Part shown: positions 44,160 through 52,155 of the stretch, piece by piece | How the letters are laid out: every line of letters starts with the position of its first letter | Numbering within the stretch: the stretch's first letter is position 1 | From: Gammaproteobacteria bacterium UBA1119 | GTDB taxonomy: Bacteria > Pseudomonadota > Gammaproteobacteria > Pseudomonadales > Azotimanducaceae | Reading direction: 5' to 3' | Assembly: GCA_002313255.1 (NCBI GenBank) | Contig: DCBA01000127.1 | Span: 5,005 to 57,159 of the forward strand | Length of the DNA: 52,155 nucleotides | Made by a program: the position numbers and the translations under genes | Notes under the pieces: model-generated | The model's database searches: none | Told to the model about the DNA's origin: nothing | The model's input: the letters and a program-made list of their open reading frames with translations, nothing else

Positions 44160-44323
44160 GGCGTGAAAGTCGAATTGGTGCTTGGGCGCTGCAAAAGGTT
44201 GTTCTCAAAGGGACCAGTGACGCCCGGAATCATAACGTTGCACCGGATTGCAATGCCATGGTTGAGCCTATACGTTCGGCAGCTGAAGAGATTCGTGTGG
44301 CGTAGCGGCAGGGGCAACATAGG

Positions 44324-45463
44324 GTGTTTTCGGGACTTGATTTTGAACCAGCGCGATTACCGCCGGAAGCGGAAGCGCTTCGTGTAGGAGTTCGGGATTT
44401 CGTCGAGCGGGAGTTACCCGGTGACTATCTGCGCAACTCGGATTTTAATGAAGGTCATTCTGCCGAGTTTTCACAAAAGCTCGGTATGCGAGGCTGGATC
44501 GGGATGACGTGGCCTAAGCAATACGGTGGTGGGGACCGCAGTTTTTTCGAACGATACGTCGTGACTGAAGAACTGCTTGCCGCTGGAGCCCCTGTAAGTG
44601 CGCATTGGATCGCAGATCGTCAGAGCGGTCCGTTGCTTCTACGCTACGGAACCGAGGACCAGAAACTCAAATATTTGCCGCCCATCACCCGCGGGGAATC
44701 TTATTTTTCCATAGGCATGAGCGAACCGGACTCCGGGTCAGACCTTGCGTCTGTGCAAACGAGAGCCAGTGCCGTGGATGGTGGGTGGATCCTGAACGGA
44801 ACGAAGCTATGGTCGACGGATGCTCATCGCAACCACTATATGGTGGCGCTAGTCCGCACCGGACCGTCGGGTGAGAGTCGCCACGAAGGTTTATCGCAAT
44901 TTATTGTCGATTTGCATGCGAATGGCGTCACCGTACGACCGATCAAGAATATTGCAGGTGACGAAGATTTTAACGAAGTGGTGTTCGAGGATTGTGTTGT
45001 GTCGGAAGAGAACCTCGTTGGCGCCGTGGGAAATGGTTGGGAACAAGTAACGAGTGAGCTGGGTTACGAGCGGAGCGGTCCGGAGCGGTTCCTTTCGGCT
45101 TTTCGTGTATTTGTCGAATTTGTTCGTTACGTGGGCGCCAGTCCGTCCGACGAAGAATCAGCCCTCATTGGGCGTTTGGCTAGTCATATCATGACATTAC
45201 GGCAGATGTCGATTTCGGTAGCGGCTATGTTGCAAGCAGGAAAAAATCCCGCGACCGAGGCGGCACTCGTCAAGTCGCTCGGCAACGATTTTGAAAAAAC
45301 CCTACCCGAATTGGTTCGTCTTTTTGCTCCGCGTCTCGGGCCGAAACATCCGTTACGGTGCAGCTTAGAACAGACCTTGTTGCATTCACCTTCCTTTACG
45401 ATTCGTGGTGGTACCCGCGAGATCCTGCGTGGAGTTATCGCCCGCGGGTTGGGACTTCGATGA
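44324..45463 (+). CDS. Acyl-CoA dehydrogenase, large subunit of a probable heteromer
   Basis: A 379-aa acyl-CoA dehydrogenase. The N-terminal WPKQYGGGDRS, the GMSEPDSGSDLAS motif (about residue 132) and the C-terminal FTIRGGTREILRGVIARGLG are present. The classic YEGT Glu is replaced by IRGGT, so any catalytic base lies elsewhere, as in several steroid-type enzymes. The gene is followed by a second, shorter ACAD gene with ATGA overlap. This is the arrangement of alpha2beta2 ACADs (FadE28/29-like, ChsE1/E2) acting on cholesterol side chains. GTG at 44324 follows a gap of 164 bp. Confidence 0.9.
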   Translation: MFSGLDFEPARLPPEAEALRVGVRDFVERELPGDYLRNSDFNEGHSAEFSQKLGMRGWIGMTWPKQYGGGDRSFFERYVVTEELLAAGAPVSAHWIADRQSGPLLLRYGTEDQKLKYLPPITRGESYFSIGMSEPDSGSDLASVQTRASAVDGGWILNGTKLWSTDAHRNHYMVALVRTGPSGESRHEGLSQFIVDLHANGVTVRPIKNIAGDEDFNEVVFEDCVVSEENLVGAVGNGWEQVTSELGYERSGPERFLSAFRVFVEFVRYVGASPSDEESALIGRLASHIMTLRQMSISVAAMLQAGKNPATEAALVKSLGNDFEKTLPELVRLFAPRLGPKHPLRCSLEQTLLHSPSFTIRGGTREILRGVIARGLGLR

Positions 45464-46395
45464 CGATCGACTTGATATTGGATACAGCAGAGCGGGTATT
45501 CACCGATCACTGCAATAAAGAAATACGCGACAGCGCTGAATCGGGATCTATAGACGATCAGAAAGGACTATTCCCAGAGGGTCTATGGACTGTCATTCAG
45601 GACACCGGTTTGCATCAAGTCGGTGGTAGGGAATCCGGCACTACGTTGGCTGATGCGTTCCGCATGATCCGCTTGGCGGGAAAATTTGCAGTACCACTGC
45701 CTTACCCGGAAATTCTCATCAGCAATCGGTTTGTTACGGGTCAGGGATTAACTACCGTCGCTGAAGGAGTGATCGCTCCATGGGCTCGTCGTGCCGAACG
45801 TGTCGTCACAGATGACGGCCAACTGGTGGACGAATTCGATGTCGTTGAAGGTGCCAATCTTGCGGGTGAGCCACGCGATGAGGTCGTCTTTGAAAACTCA
45901 AAATCGATTGAATTACCGCCGAATTTCCGAGCGATCATGGCGATGACCAGAGTTGCTGCGATGAGTGGAGCGCTCGAGAAACTGCTCGAGTTGACCATCG
46001 ACTACGTTGGCGAACGAAAACAATTTGGGCGCCCCATTTCGGGATTTCAGGCGGTTCAACATAACGTCGCGCGTATGGCGGGCGAAGTGGCTGCGTCGAC
46101 GCGCGCGAGCGACGCCGCTATTGAAGCCTTGGACACGGACCGATTTGTCATACAAGTATCCGCGGCCAAGGTTAGAGTTGGCGAAGCAGCGGGCGTTGTC
46201 GCGGAAATCGCCCACCAGGCTCACGGGGCAATGGGGTTTACACACGAGCATGAATTGCATCATTACACACGGCGTCTTTGGGCGTGGCGAGACGAGTACG
46301 GCCACGAGAAAGAATGGCAGCAACTAATTGGTCGCCAGGTTGTCGCTGTGGGAGCGGATCGCGCTTGGGAACTGATTTCGGATTGCGCGCACTAA
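45460..46395 (+). CDS. Acyl-CoA dehydrogenase, small partner subunit
   Basis: A 311-aa ACAD-fold protein, short for the family (usually about 380 aa) because the middle beta domain is reduced. The C-terminal helical domain is recognisable by YVGERKQFGRPISGFQAVQ (about residues 183-201) and HQAHGAMGFTHEHELHHYT. The FAD motif of the N-terminal half is missing. ATG at 45460 overlaps the partner's stop (ATGA); the longer frame from 45358 lies in the partner gene. The pair most likely forms one enzyme, with this subunit lending part of the active site or structure. Confidence 0.86.
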   Translation: MTIDLILDTAERVFTDHCNKEIRDSAESGSIDDQKGLFPEGLWTVIQDTGLHQVGGRESGTTLADAFRMIRLAGKFAVPLPYPEILISNRFVTGQGLTTVAEGVIAPWARRAERVVTDDGQLVDEFDVVEGANLAGEPRDEVVFENSKSIELPPNFRAIMAMTRVAAMSGALEKLLELTIDYVGERKQFGRPISGFQAVQHNVARMAGEVAASTRASDAAIEALDTDRFVIQVSAAKVRVGEAAGVVAEIAHQAHGAMGFTHEHELHHYTRRLWAWRDEYGHEKEWQQLIGRQVVAVGADRAWELISDCAH

Positions 46396-46495
46396 CAGTA
46401 GGCAAACGTTAGCCGAGAAACATCGAGGGATCGGATAAGCACAATTTCGTTGATGGCGCCCGAGCGGGGTTTGGAGCAACGGTTCTTATGAGCGG

Positions 46496-48421
46496 CTAAG
46501 CGGGGGAGGGCTCGACCAGGTCGTCTCCGCGATCGGTTTGGTTATTTGATCGGTCGGGTGACCAATCCCTAGTCGCCTCTTGCAGGCTTTGTTGGTAATA
46601 GAGCTTGGCGTAATGGCCTCCGCGTCGAATGAGCTGGGCGTGATCGCCAATTTCTGAGATTTCACCTCCATCGAGAACGACGATCCGATCTGCATTTCGA
46701 ATCGTCGACAGCCGATGAGCGATTACGAAACTGATACGGCCCGATAAGACTTGGTCGAGGCCAACTTGCATCTTAGTCTCGGTGACCGTGTCGACTGAGC
46801 TGGTTGCTTCGTCCATCACCAATATCTGTGGGTCGGCAAGAATCGCTCTTGCGAACGAGACGAGCTGTTTTTGGCCCGCGGATAACATATCGCCGTCTTC
46901 TCCCACCTCGGTCTGGTAGCCGTTCTCTAGTGCATTAATGAACTCGTGGGCCCCGATGGTTTCTGCGGCATGGATTACGTCGTTATCGGAGGCTGTTAAA
47001 CGGCCATACCGAATATTTTCGAGGACGGTTCCTCGAAAGACGTGCGCATTCTGGAGAACGACGCCGAGGTTAGACTGGAGCCAACGAAGGCTACGGTTAC
47101 GGTAGTCGATACCGTCGATAAGGACTTGTCCCGATGTTGGCTGATAGAAACGGCAGACGAGATTAACGAGGGTGCTTTTCCCGCTGCCAGTAGGACCGAC
47201 GATGGCGATGGTTTCGCCTTTGTGCGCGGTCAGATTGATGTCGCGGAGGATGGGTACGTCGGCTTCGTAGGCGAAATTGACATTCATCAGCTCGACTTTG
47301 TGAATATCAAGCGATCCACCGTCTTCGGCTCGGGTTTCGCGTTGAGGGGTAGATCGATGCATGCGCACGGCGTCCGATACGGAAACCGAATCCCTTATAG
47401 CGGGTTCAGCATCTATGAGACTTAAGACTCTTTCGGCCGATGCTTGCGCCATCTGCATTTCCGCGAACCAGTACCCCATAACTTCCACCGGTTCGAAAAA
47501 GTGTCGAGCCAACATCATGAAGGCCACTAACGTCCCGGCTTCGATAATACCGACCAGCAAGTCTGATCCGCCGATTGCGAGCGTGAGTCCAACCGCCACG
47601 CTGCTCATTATTAGGATGATTGGAATATAAATTGCCGACAAGGTGAGGTTTCGGACGGACGCGATGTACATGTCGCCAGTCAGGTGATGGAATTCGTCTG
47701 CATTGGGCGCTTCTCTCGAAAACGTTTTGCTCGTGAGAACTCCCATGATGCCCTGCGCATATGCGCCTGTGATCCTTGAATTTGTGCGGCGAACGGCACG
47801 TGCACTACCGAGAATGGTTCGTTGAAATTTAATCGACACCCAAGTAAGGATTGGGACGATGGCCAACACCAACAAAGCCAATTTCCAGTTCATCACGAGC
47901 ATCGCAACGGTCATACCCAGCATGACCGTGACGCCCCAAATGAGATCGAGAAGGCCCCACGCCAGGATGTTTGTGAGGCGTTCACAATCGGATGTCATAC
48001 GCGCCATTAACCAGCCGACGGGCCGATAGTCGAAAAATGAAAACGACAGATTCTGCAAGTTCGCGAATGCCGCTTTCCGGATGTCGTAACTCGCGTAGAC
48101 GCGAATTTTCGACGTCACCCAGATGAAACTGCCGATTGAAACTGCCATTAAGAAACAGGTGCCTAAGTAAACTATTGCCCAGAAAAATAGATCGGCTTCT
48201 TTACCGTTCGCGTTGACGTCGTCGATTAACCACTTAGTAATAAGCGGATACGCCATCTCCATGAGCGCAGTCACGCTTCCGGCGACTACCAACACCCATA
48301 ATTCGGCCTTGTAGGGGAGAGTAAACGTAAACAAACGACGCCAGAGACTGATTTGCATCGCGGCACTGGATCGTGCTTCGTCGAAGCCATCGTCATAATT
48401 CTCGTCGTCGAAGTTATCCAC
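46496..48421 (-). CDS. ABC exporter half-transporter, canonical-site subunit (second pair)
   Basis: A 641-aa half-transporter. The acidic N-terminus (VDNFDDENYDDGFDEA) precedes a six-helix domain (about 35-320). The ATPase has Walker A GPTGSGKST (about 405), altered signature LSAGQKQL (about 509), Walker B VMDEATSSVD with the catalytic Glu (about 534) and H-loop AHRLST. I chose the GTG at 48421, which overlaps the upstream partner's stop by 8 bp; the longer frame from 48601 runs through the partner's ATPase domain. With the partner it forms one canonical and one degenerate ATP site. Cargo unknown. Confidence 0.92.
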   Translation of the reverse strand: MDNFDDENYDDGFDEARSSAAMQISLWRRLFTFTLPYKAELWVLVVAGSVTALMEMAYPLITKWLIDDVNANGKEADLFFWAIVYLGTCFLMAVSIGSFIWVTSKIRVYASYDIRKAAFANLQNLSFSFFDYRPVGWLMARMTSDCERLTNILAWGLLDLIWGVTVMLGMTVAMLVMNWKLALLVLAIVPILTWVSIKFQRTILGSARAVRRTNSRITGAYAQGIMGVLTSKTFSREAPNADEFHHLTGDMYIASVRNLTLSAIYIPIILIMSSVAVGLTLAIGGSDLLVGIIEAGTLVAFMMLARHFFEPVEVMGYWFAEMQMAQASAERVLSLIDAEPAIRDSVSVSDAVRMHRSTPQRETRAEDGGSLDIHKVELMNVNFAYEADVPILRDINLTAHKGETIAIVGPTGSGKSTLVNLVCRFYQPTSGQVLIDGIDYRNRSLRWLQSNLGVVLQNAHVFRGTVLENIRYGRLTASDNDVIHAAETIGAHEFINALENGYQTEVGEDGDMLSAGQKQLVSFARAILADPQILVMDEATSSVDTVTETKMQVGLDQVLSGRISFVIAHRLSTIRNADRIVVLDGGEISEIGDHAQLIRRGGHYAKLYYQQSLQEATRDWSPDRSNNQTDRGDDLVEPSPA

Positions 48422-50237
48422 GGTCCAAGCCCTCGAGATCGTTGCGGATCGACTCGTCGAGGGCACCCTGGATTTCGCACAGGCGACGATACGGACCTTG
48501 CTCTTGCGCAAGTTGTTGATGAGGTCCTTGCTGGACGATGCAGCCGTTGTCCATGACGAGGATACGATCGGCGTTCCGCACGGTGGTAAGTCGATGAGCA
48601 ACGATCAGGGTCGTCCGCCGGCCACGACGCTGTTCCAGTGCCGTTAGGATGCGGTGCTCGGTATCCGTATCGACGGCGGATAGTGAATCATCAAGCACGA
48701 GTATGGGCGGATCTTTGAGTAGGGCTCGGGCCAAGGCGACACGTTGTCGTTGACCACCGGATAACGTCACGCCGCGTTCACCGACCATGGTGTTGTAGCC
48801 TTTCGGGAGCTTGGATATGGATGCGTGCAACGACGCGTCTTTCGCAGCTTCGAGCAAATCCTCGTGCGGCGCGGCAGGCCGGCCAACGCGGAGGTTGGAA
48901 TCAATCGTCTGGGCATAGAGGAAAGGATCTTGGAGTACCACTCCGATTTGGGAACGAATCCACGCGCGGTCCGTCTCGTTTATCTCCAAGTCGTCGATCT
49001 TTACTTGCCCTCTTTGGTAAGGGTAGAACCGAAGCAGCACGCGGATAAGCGTCGTTTTACCGCAGCCAGGCGGCCCCACCAGTGCGACGGTTTCGCCCGA
49101 GGCGACCGATAACGACATGTCCCGAAGAATGGCCTGTCCGTTGGGGTAGCTGAAATCTAGGTTGGCAACGGTAATTGCGCCGAGCCCGCGTCCTATCGTG
49201 GGTGTTGGCTCGAAACTCTCCTCGGGCGCGTTAAGGATATGATCAACCCGTCCGAGCGCCACGATAGCTTTGCCAGAGTCGGTAAGGACTCGCCCCAGGT
49301 GGCGAATCGGCCAAATGACCATCGAGACTTGGCTAATAAAGACAAACAGTTCACCGACGGTTAGCGAACCTTCGACGAGGAATACACCACCGGCGATCAG
49401 CACAATTCCAATCTGGCAGGTCGCGACAAAATCGCTGGAACACCAGTAGACGGCCATGACCTTATTTAACCGGTAGTAGTTGTCGCGGAATGCTTTATTG
49501 CGTTGGCTAAATCGGTCCTGTTCGAAGTCATGGCGAGCAAAAGCCCGAACGACTCGGATGCCGGTGAGATTTTCTTTTAGAACCGCGGTTAGAACGCCTT
49601 CCGATGCGTCGGTGATTTCGAACAGTGTCTTAATTCGACGGAAGAACACAAAGGCGCCCACACCCAGCAAGGGCATGAGACAAATCGACAACCATGCGAG
49701 TCGGTAATCACGCCAAAAGAGGACCGGCAACATGGCAGATAAGAGCAGCACGGCTCGACCGATCTCGACGACGTGGGCTTGCAGGAAGACACGGATGGTT
49801 TCAACGTCTGAAGTGCAGCGCTGGACCAAATCGCCGCTGTCGGCCGTATCAAAAAAAGTCGCGGGCAGTCGGTGGAGGTGTCGGAAAAGTTCCTCGCGCA
49901 GTCGTTTTGCTAAGGCTTCAGAAGCGATCGCTGCCCAGCGGCTTTTGAGAAAGCTAAATACCCCCACGAGAAGGGTTAGGAGCACACCGGCAGAAGCCGA
50001 CAGCCATAGATACCAAGCAAAAGAGTCCCGTCCACTCCACTCGCGGGTGAGTGAAACGAGGACATTGGTACCGAAGCTGAAATCCTGGTAGACGACGACA
50101 TCAAGGGCATACATGGCGACCAACGGAACGACAATCGTAAAGACGCTCGCCATTCCCATGGCGATTAGGGCAAGGCAGTAGCGAGCGCGTTGCCCGCGGG
50201 TAATTACCCAGAGGCTATTGTTGCCTGTGTTGCTCAC
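48414..50237 (-). CDS. ABC exporter half-transporter, degenerate-site subunit (second pair)
   Basis: A 607-aa half-transporter. The membrane domain covers about residues 20-310. The ATPase has Walker A GPPGCGKTT (about 387), signature LSGGQRQR (about 490) and VLDDSLSAVD, with Asp for the catalytic Glu (about 511). The H-loop is AHRLTT. This matches the degenerate subunit of heterodimeric exporters and mirrors the first pair at 10.5-14.4 kb. GTG start at 50237. It follows the transglutaminase-like gene by a 58-bp gap on the same strand, so the three may be one operon. Confidence 0.92.
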   Translation of the reverse strand: MSNTGNNSLWVITRGQRARYCLALIAMGMASVFTIVVPLVAMYALDVVVYQDFSFGTNVLVSLTREWSGRDSFAWYLWLSASAGVLLTLLVGVFSFLKSRWAAIASEALAKRLREELFRHLHRLPATFFDTADSGDLVQRCTSDVETIRVFLQAHVVEIGRAVLLLSAMLPVLFWRDYRLAWLSICLMPLLGVGAFVFFRRIKTLFEITDASEGVLTAVLKENLTGIRVVRAFARHDFEQDRFSQRNKAFRDNYYRLNKVMAVYWCSSDFVATCQIGIVLIAGGVFLVEGSLTVGELFVFISQVSMVIWPIRHLGRVLTDSGKAIVALGRVDHILNAPEESFEPTPTIGRGLGAITVANLDFSYPNGQAILRDMSLSVASGETVALVGPPGCGKTTLIRVLLRFYPYQRGQVKIDDLEINETDRAWIRSQIGVVLQDPFLYAQTIDSNLRVGRPAAPHEDLLEAAKDASLHASISKLPKGYNTMVGERGVTLSGGQRQRVALARALLKDPPILVLDDSLSAVDTDTEHRILTALEQRRGRRTTLIVAHRLTTVRNADRILVMDNGCIVQQGPHQQLAQEQGPYRRLCEIQGALDESIRNDLEGLDRG

Positions 50238-50295
50238 GGTCTTATCGCCACATCCTGATAACTATCTGGTAGCAGCCTCGGTAACTTGAGATGCT

Positions 50296-51681
50296 TTACG
50301 AACCGCCGTCGACGTACTTGGTTTCGAGTGTCTTGAAGTTCAGCGACGACGACTGATCCAGCGCGGCCATTGTCTCATCGGAGAGCCGCAGGTGTGTTGC
50401 ATCGGCCCTTATTTGATTCCACGTTGGATCCACGGACATCCACCGACCGTCAATTGCGATCTCATTCCACGCGTGTTTGGCGAAGACCCCGTTGCCGGCA
50501 TCGTAGGCGAGACCCACGACGGTTTTCGCAGGAAGCCTAGCGGCACGAGCTAGCGTGGTAAAGAGTTCTGCAAATTCCGAACAGTCCCCCCGTCGCCGGC
50601 TGACCGTGTCCAAAACGCTCTGAACGTGCTGGAGGTCTTCATAGACTAGATAGTCATGAACAAAATGCGTCAAAGCCTGGGCGCGTTTCAAGGGTGATGT
50701 TATATCTTGAGCCGCAGCGTTGGCGAGCGTCGTGATCGATTCGTCGGAGATCGGGTGCCTTAATGTTTCCCGAAGAAAAGATGCCCGTTCGCTCGGATCG
50801 ACCTTGATGAGCGAGATGCTGTCACCAACAAGCAACGTCCCATCGTCCCAAGGCATTTCGCCGAATGGCTTCAATACAAGCCGCGATAGTTTCGTCGGGT
50901 TGCGAAGTGGCTCCGCTGTGGCGATTGAGAAGTCTAGGCGGCGAGGAGAATTTGCTCGGTGACGCCATTTCGCGGCCACCGCTTCATCGGTGACCCGGTC
51001 GAGAAAAAAGTGTCGGTCCGTCATCGCTTTGGCCATGAAATCCAAGTCAAGTTGAATTTCGGTGAACCCGTGTTCGTTTGCGGAACGCACCACGTAACCT
51101 TGGGCGTTATGGTCGACGACAGACCAGACCTTAGTCGAAATATCCAACCGGTCGAAATCGATGTGTTTGCTTTTTCGAGATTGCTCAGGTCTCGGCAAGA
51201 CATTCTTCAACCACATCTCAATATTGAGGTAATCGGCTAGGCCATAATCGGACGACAGCGGCAACCGTGTTCCCGTCGGCGCAACGGCGTAGAGCTTGCC
51301 CCGGTCTCGCAGAACACGCGCTTCAAGGACGTCGGCGTTATGTGGTCCCGAGCGTTGAGTGTGGCGCGCGCGGATGAGCTGATACGGAGGTTCAGCCGCA
51401 AACACGCGGGTTTCTTCAATGTGCGTCTCAAACGTACTATCTAAACGGAATCGCATCTCGGTTAAGAACCGAATTGTACGATCGACGAGAACGACGGTTC
51501 GATATTGTCCGACGGGTTCCTGGTTTAACGACACGCGGTACCAGTGCTCGCCTTCCATTTGCTGGATCATCCCCGTGAGCGAGTGGTGCGTGTTTTGTTG
51601 ATAAAACCACGCTACGGCTACGGCAAGCAGTATGGCCAGGCACACCGAGGCCCATCGATTTCTTGTCTGTTTGACGTTCAT
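50296..51681 (-). CDS. Transglutaminase-like (papain-fold) protein, membrane-anchored
   Basis: A 461-aa protein with an N-terminal membrane anchor (about residues 11-27: VCLAILLAVAVAWFY) and a large N-terminal domain of about 300 residues I do not recognise. The C-terminal transglutaminase-like fold has the Cys in RRGDCSEFAELF (about 367), the His in KHAWNEIAID (about 402) and the Asp in SVDPTWNQ (about 417). Such domains usually act as proteases, amidases or peptidoglycan or peptide modifiers in the periplasm. ATG at 51681. Same strand as the ABC pair. Confidence 0.87.
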   Translation of the reverse strand: MNVKQTRNRWASVCLAILLAVAVAWFYQQNTHHSLTGMIQQMEGEHWYRVSLNQEPVGQYRTVVLVDRTIRFLTEMRFRLDSTFETHIEETRVFAAEPPYQLIRARHTQRSGPHNADVLEARVLRDRGKLYAVAPTGTRLPLSSDYGLADYLNIEMWLKNVLPRPEQSRKSKHIDFDRLDISTKVWSVVDHNAQGYVVRSANEHGFTEIQLDLDFMAKAMTDRHFFLDRVTDEAVAAKWRHRANSPRRLDFSIATAEPLRNPTKLSRLVLKPFGEMPWDDGTLLVGDSISLIKVDPSERASFLRETLRHPISDESITTLANAAAQDITSPLKRAQALTHFVHDYLVYEDLQHVQSVLDTVSRRRGDCSEFAELFTTLARAARLPAKTVVGLAYDAGNGVFAKHAWNEIAIDGRWMSVDPTWNQIRADATHLRLSDETMAALDQSSSLNFKTLETKYVDGGS

Positions 51682-51843
51682 CGTCAGGAATCAGCTTATT
51701 GCAAGACGGGACGGAGTTTACGGGGAGGCGCCTTGAATTGCGCGAGAGCATCGCCGTTTGAAAGCATGGTGATGGATGAATCAAATTCATGAAGTTGCGT
51801 GGGTGCGTTGAGACCGGTGATTCTCAATACAGTAAAATAACGT

Positions 51844-52155
51844 ATGACCGCTGATCTACGTGACTTCATACGTAACCGCATACGTCGGGATCTTGATGAA
51901 GGCGACCTTGCGGAAGGCGTGGTAACACGGTTTCCCCCAGAGCCTAACGGCCATCTGCATATCGGCCATGCGAAGTCCATTTGTCTGAATTTTGGTGTTG
52001 CGCAGGAGTTCGGCGGCAAAACCTACCTGCGATTTGACGACACCAACCCGAGCAAAGAAAGTGAAGAATTCGTTCAATCGATCCAGGAAGACGTACGTTG
52101 GCTTGGATTTGATTGGGGTGAGAATTTGACGTTTGCGTCAGACTACTTTGATCAA
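51844..52155 (+). CDS. glnS: Glutaminyl-tRNA synthetase, 5' part (cut by window edge)
   Basis: The first 104 codons of GlnRS, the enzyme charging tRNA-Gln. [19 protein letters not shown] (about residues 28-46) holds the class I HIGH motif, and [17 protein letters not shown] follows as in GlnRS and not in GluRS. The ATG at 51844 begins [13 protein letters not shown]. It is divergent from the transglutaminase-like gene. Direct GlnRS is found mostly in gamma- and betaproteobacteria and a few other groups. The frame is open to the last base of the window. Confidence 0.95.
   Translation, partial: MTADLRDFIRNRIRRDLDEGDLAEGVVTRFPPEPNGHLHIGHAKSICLNFGVAQEFGGKTYLRFDDTNPSKESEEFVQSIQEDVRWLGFDWGENLTFASDYFDQ

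Noticed and set aside
48422..48601. Upstream extension of the 46496-48421 ABC gene to a 701-aa form
   Set aside because: The extra 60 codons lie in another frame of the partner's ATPase domain and read as low-quality Ser-rich sequence; the GTG at 48421 has the proper spacing and overlap.

Overview
The window is a densely coded stretch of a Gram-negative bacterial chromosome, close to half G+C by eye, with about 46 genes and almost no spacer DNA. An MlaA-type outer-membrane lipoprotein, other lipobox proteins and TRAP and RND transporters indicate a diderm cell. The direct glutaminyl-tRNA synthetase at the right edge fits a gammaproteobacterium or relative. I see no phage, insertion sequence, integrase, CRISPR array, tRNA or rRNA. 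About two in five start codons are GTG or TTG, and 4-bp stop/start overlaps are frequent.

Layout. 0-6 kb: acyl-CoA dehydrogenase, FAH/hydratase-like enzyme, a double-length CaiB/BaiF CoA transferase, a fatty acid desaturase and a small probable lipoprotein. 6-10.5 kb: a divergent sugar/polyol-type module (aminotransferase, two IolE-like TIM-barrel isomerases, Gfo/Idh/MocA oxidoreductase). 10.5-14.4 kb: a heterodimeric ABC exporter. 14.5-18 kb: SDR, amidohydrolase and PhyH-type dioxygenase. 18-23.5 kb: a complete, tightly packed coenzyme F420 operon on the minus strand (npdG-cofE-cofD-cofC-fbiC). 23.6-27.2 kb: an LLM (luciferase-like) oxidoreductase divergent from that operon, a second PhyH, an SDR and a second LLM. 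27.2-29.1 kb: the remains of an oligopeptide ABC importer, in which an intact binding protein is followed by an in-frame chimera of two permeases. 29.2-35.7 kb: PRISE-type reductase, glucokinase, cyclopropane fatty acid synthase, third LLM, small membrane protein, enoyl-CoA hydratase-like protein and alpha/beta hydrolase. 35.8-43.3 kb: a TRAP transporter with a TatT lipoprotein, followed directly by MlaC-like, MlaA and HpnN/MMPL-like RND genes. 43.3-52 kb: YjbQ protein, a hypothetical protein, a two-gene acyl-CoA dehydrogenase, a second heterodimeric ABC exporter, a transglutaminase-like protein and the start of glnS.

The unifying theme is F420 and lipid or terpenoid/steroid-like chemistry. 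The F420 operon can make the cofactor, NpdG can reduce it with NADPH, and three LLM-family proteins could use it. The acyl-CoA dehydrogenases, CoA transferase, PhyH dioxygenases, SDRs, PRISE reductase and amidohydrolase are typical partners in breakdown of branched, cyclic or isoprenoid substrates; that link is inference from content. The clearest oddities are the fused permease remnant, a strong terminator-like hairpin inside a coding region, apparent loss of the catalytic Asp in both halves of the CoA transferase, and a TRAP importer joined to an Mla/RND lipid-trafficking block.
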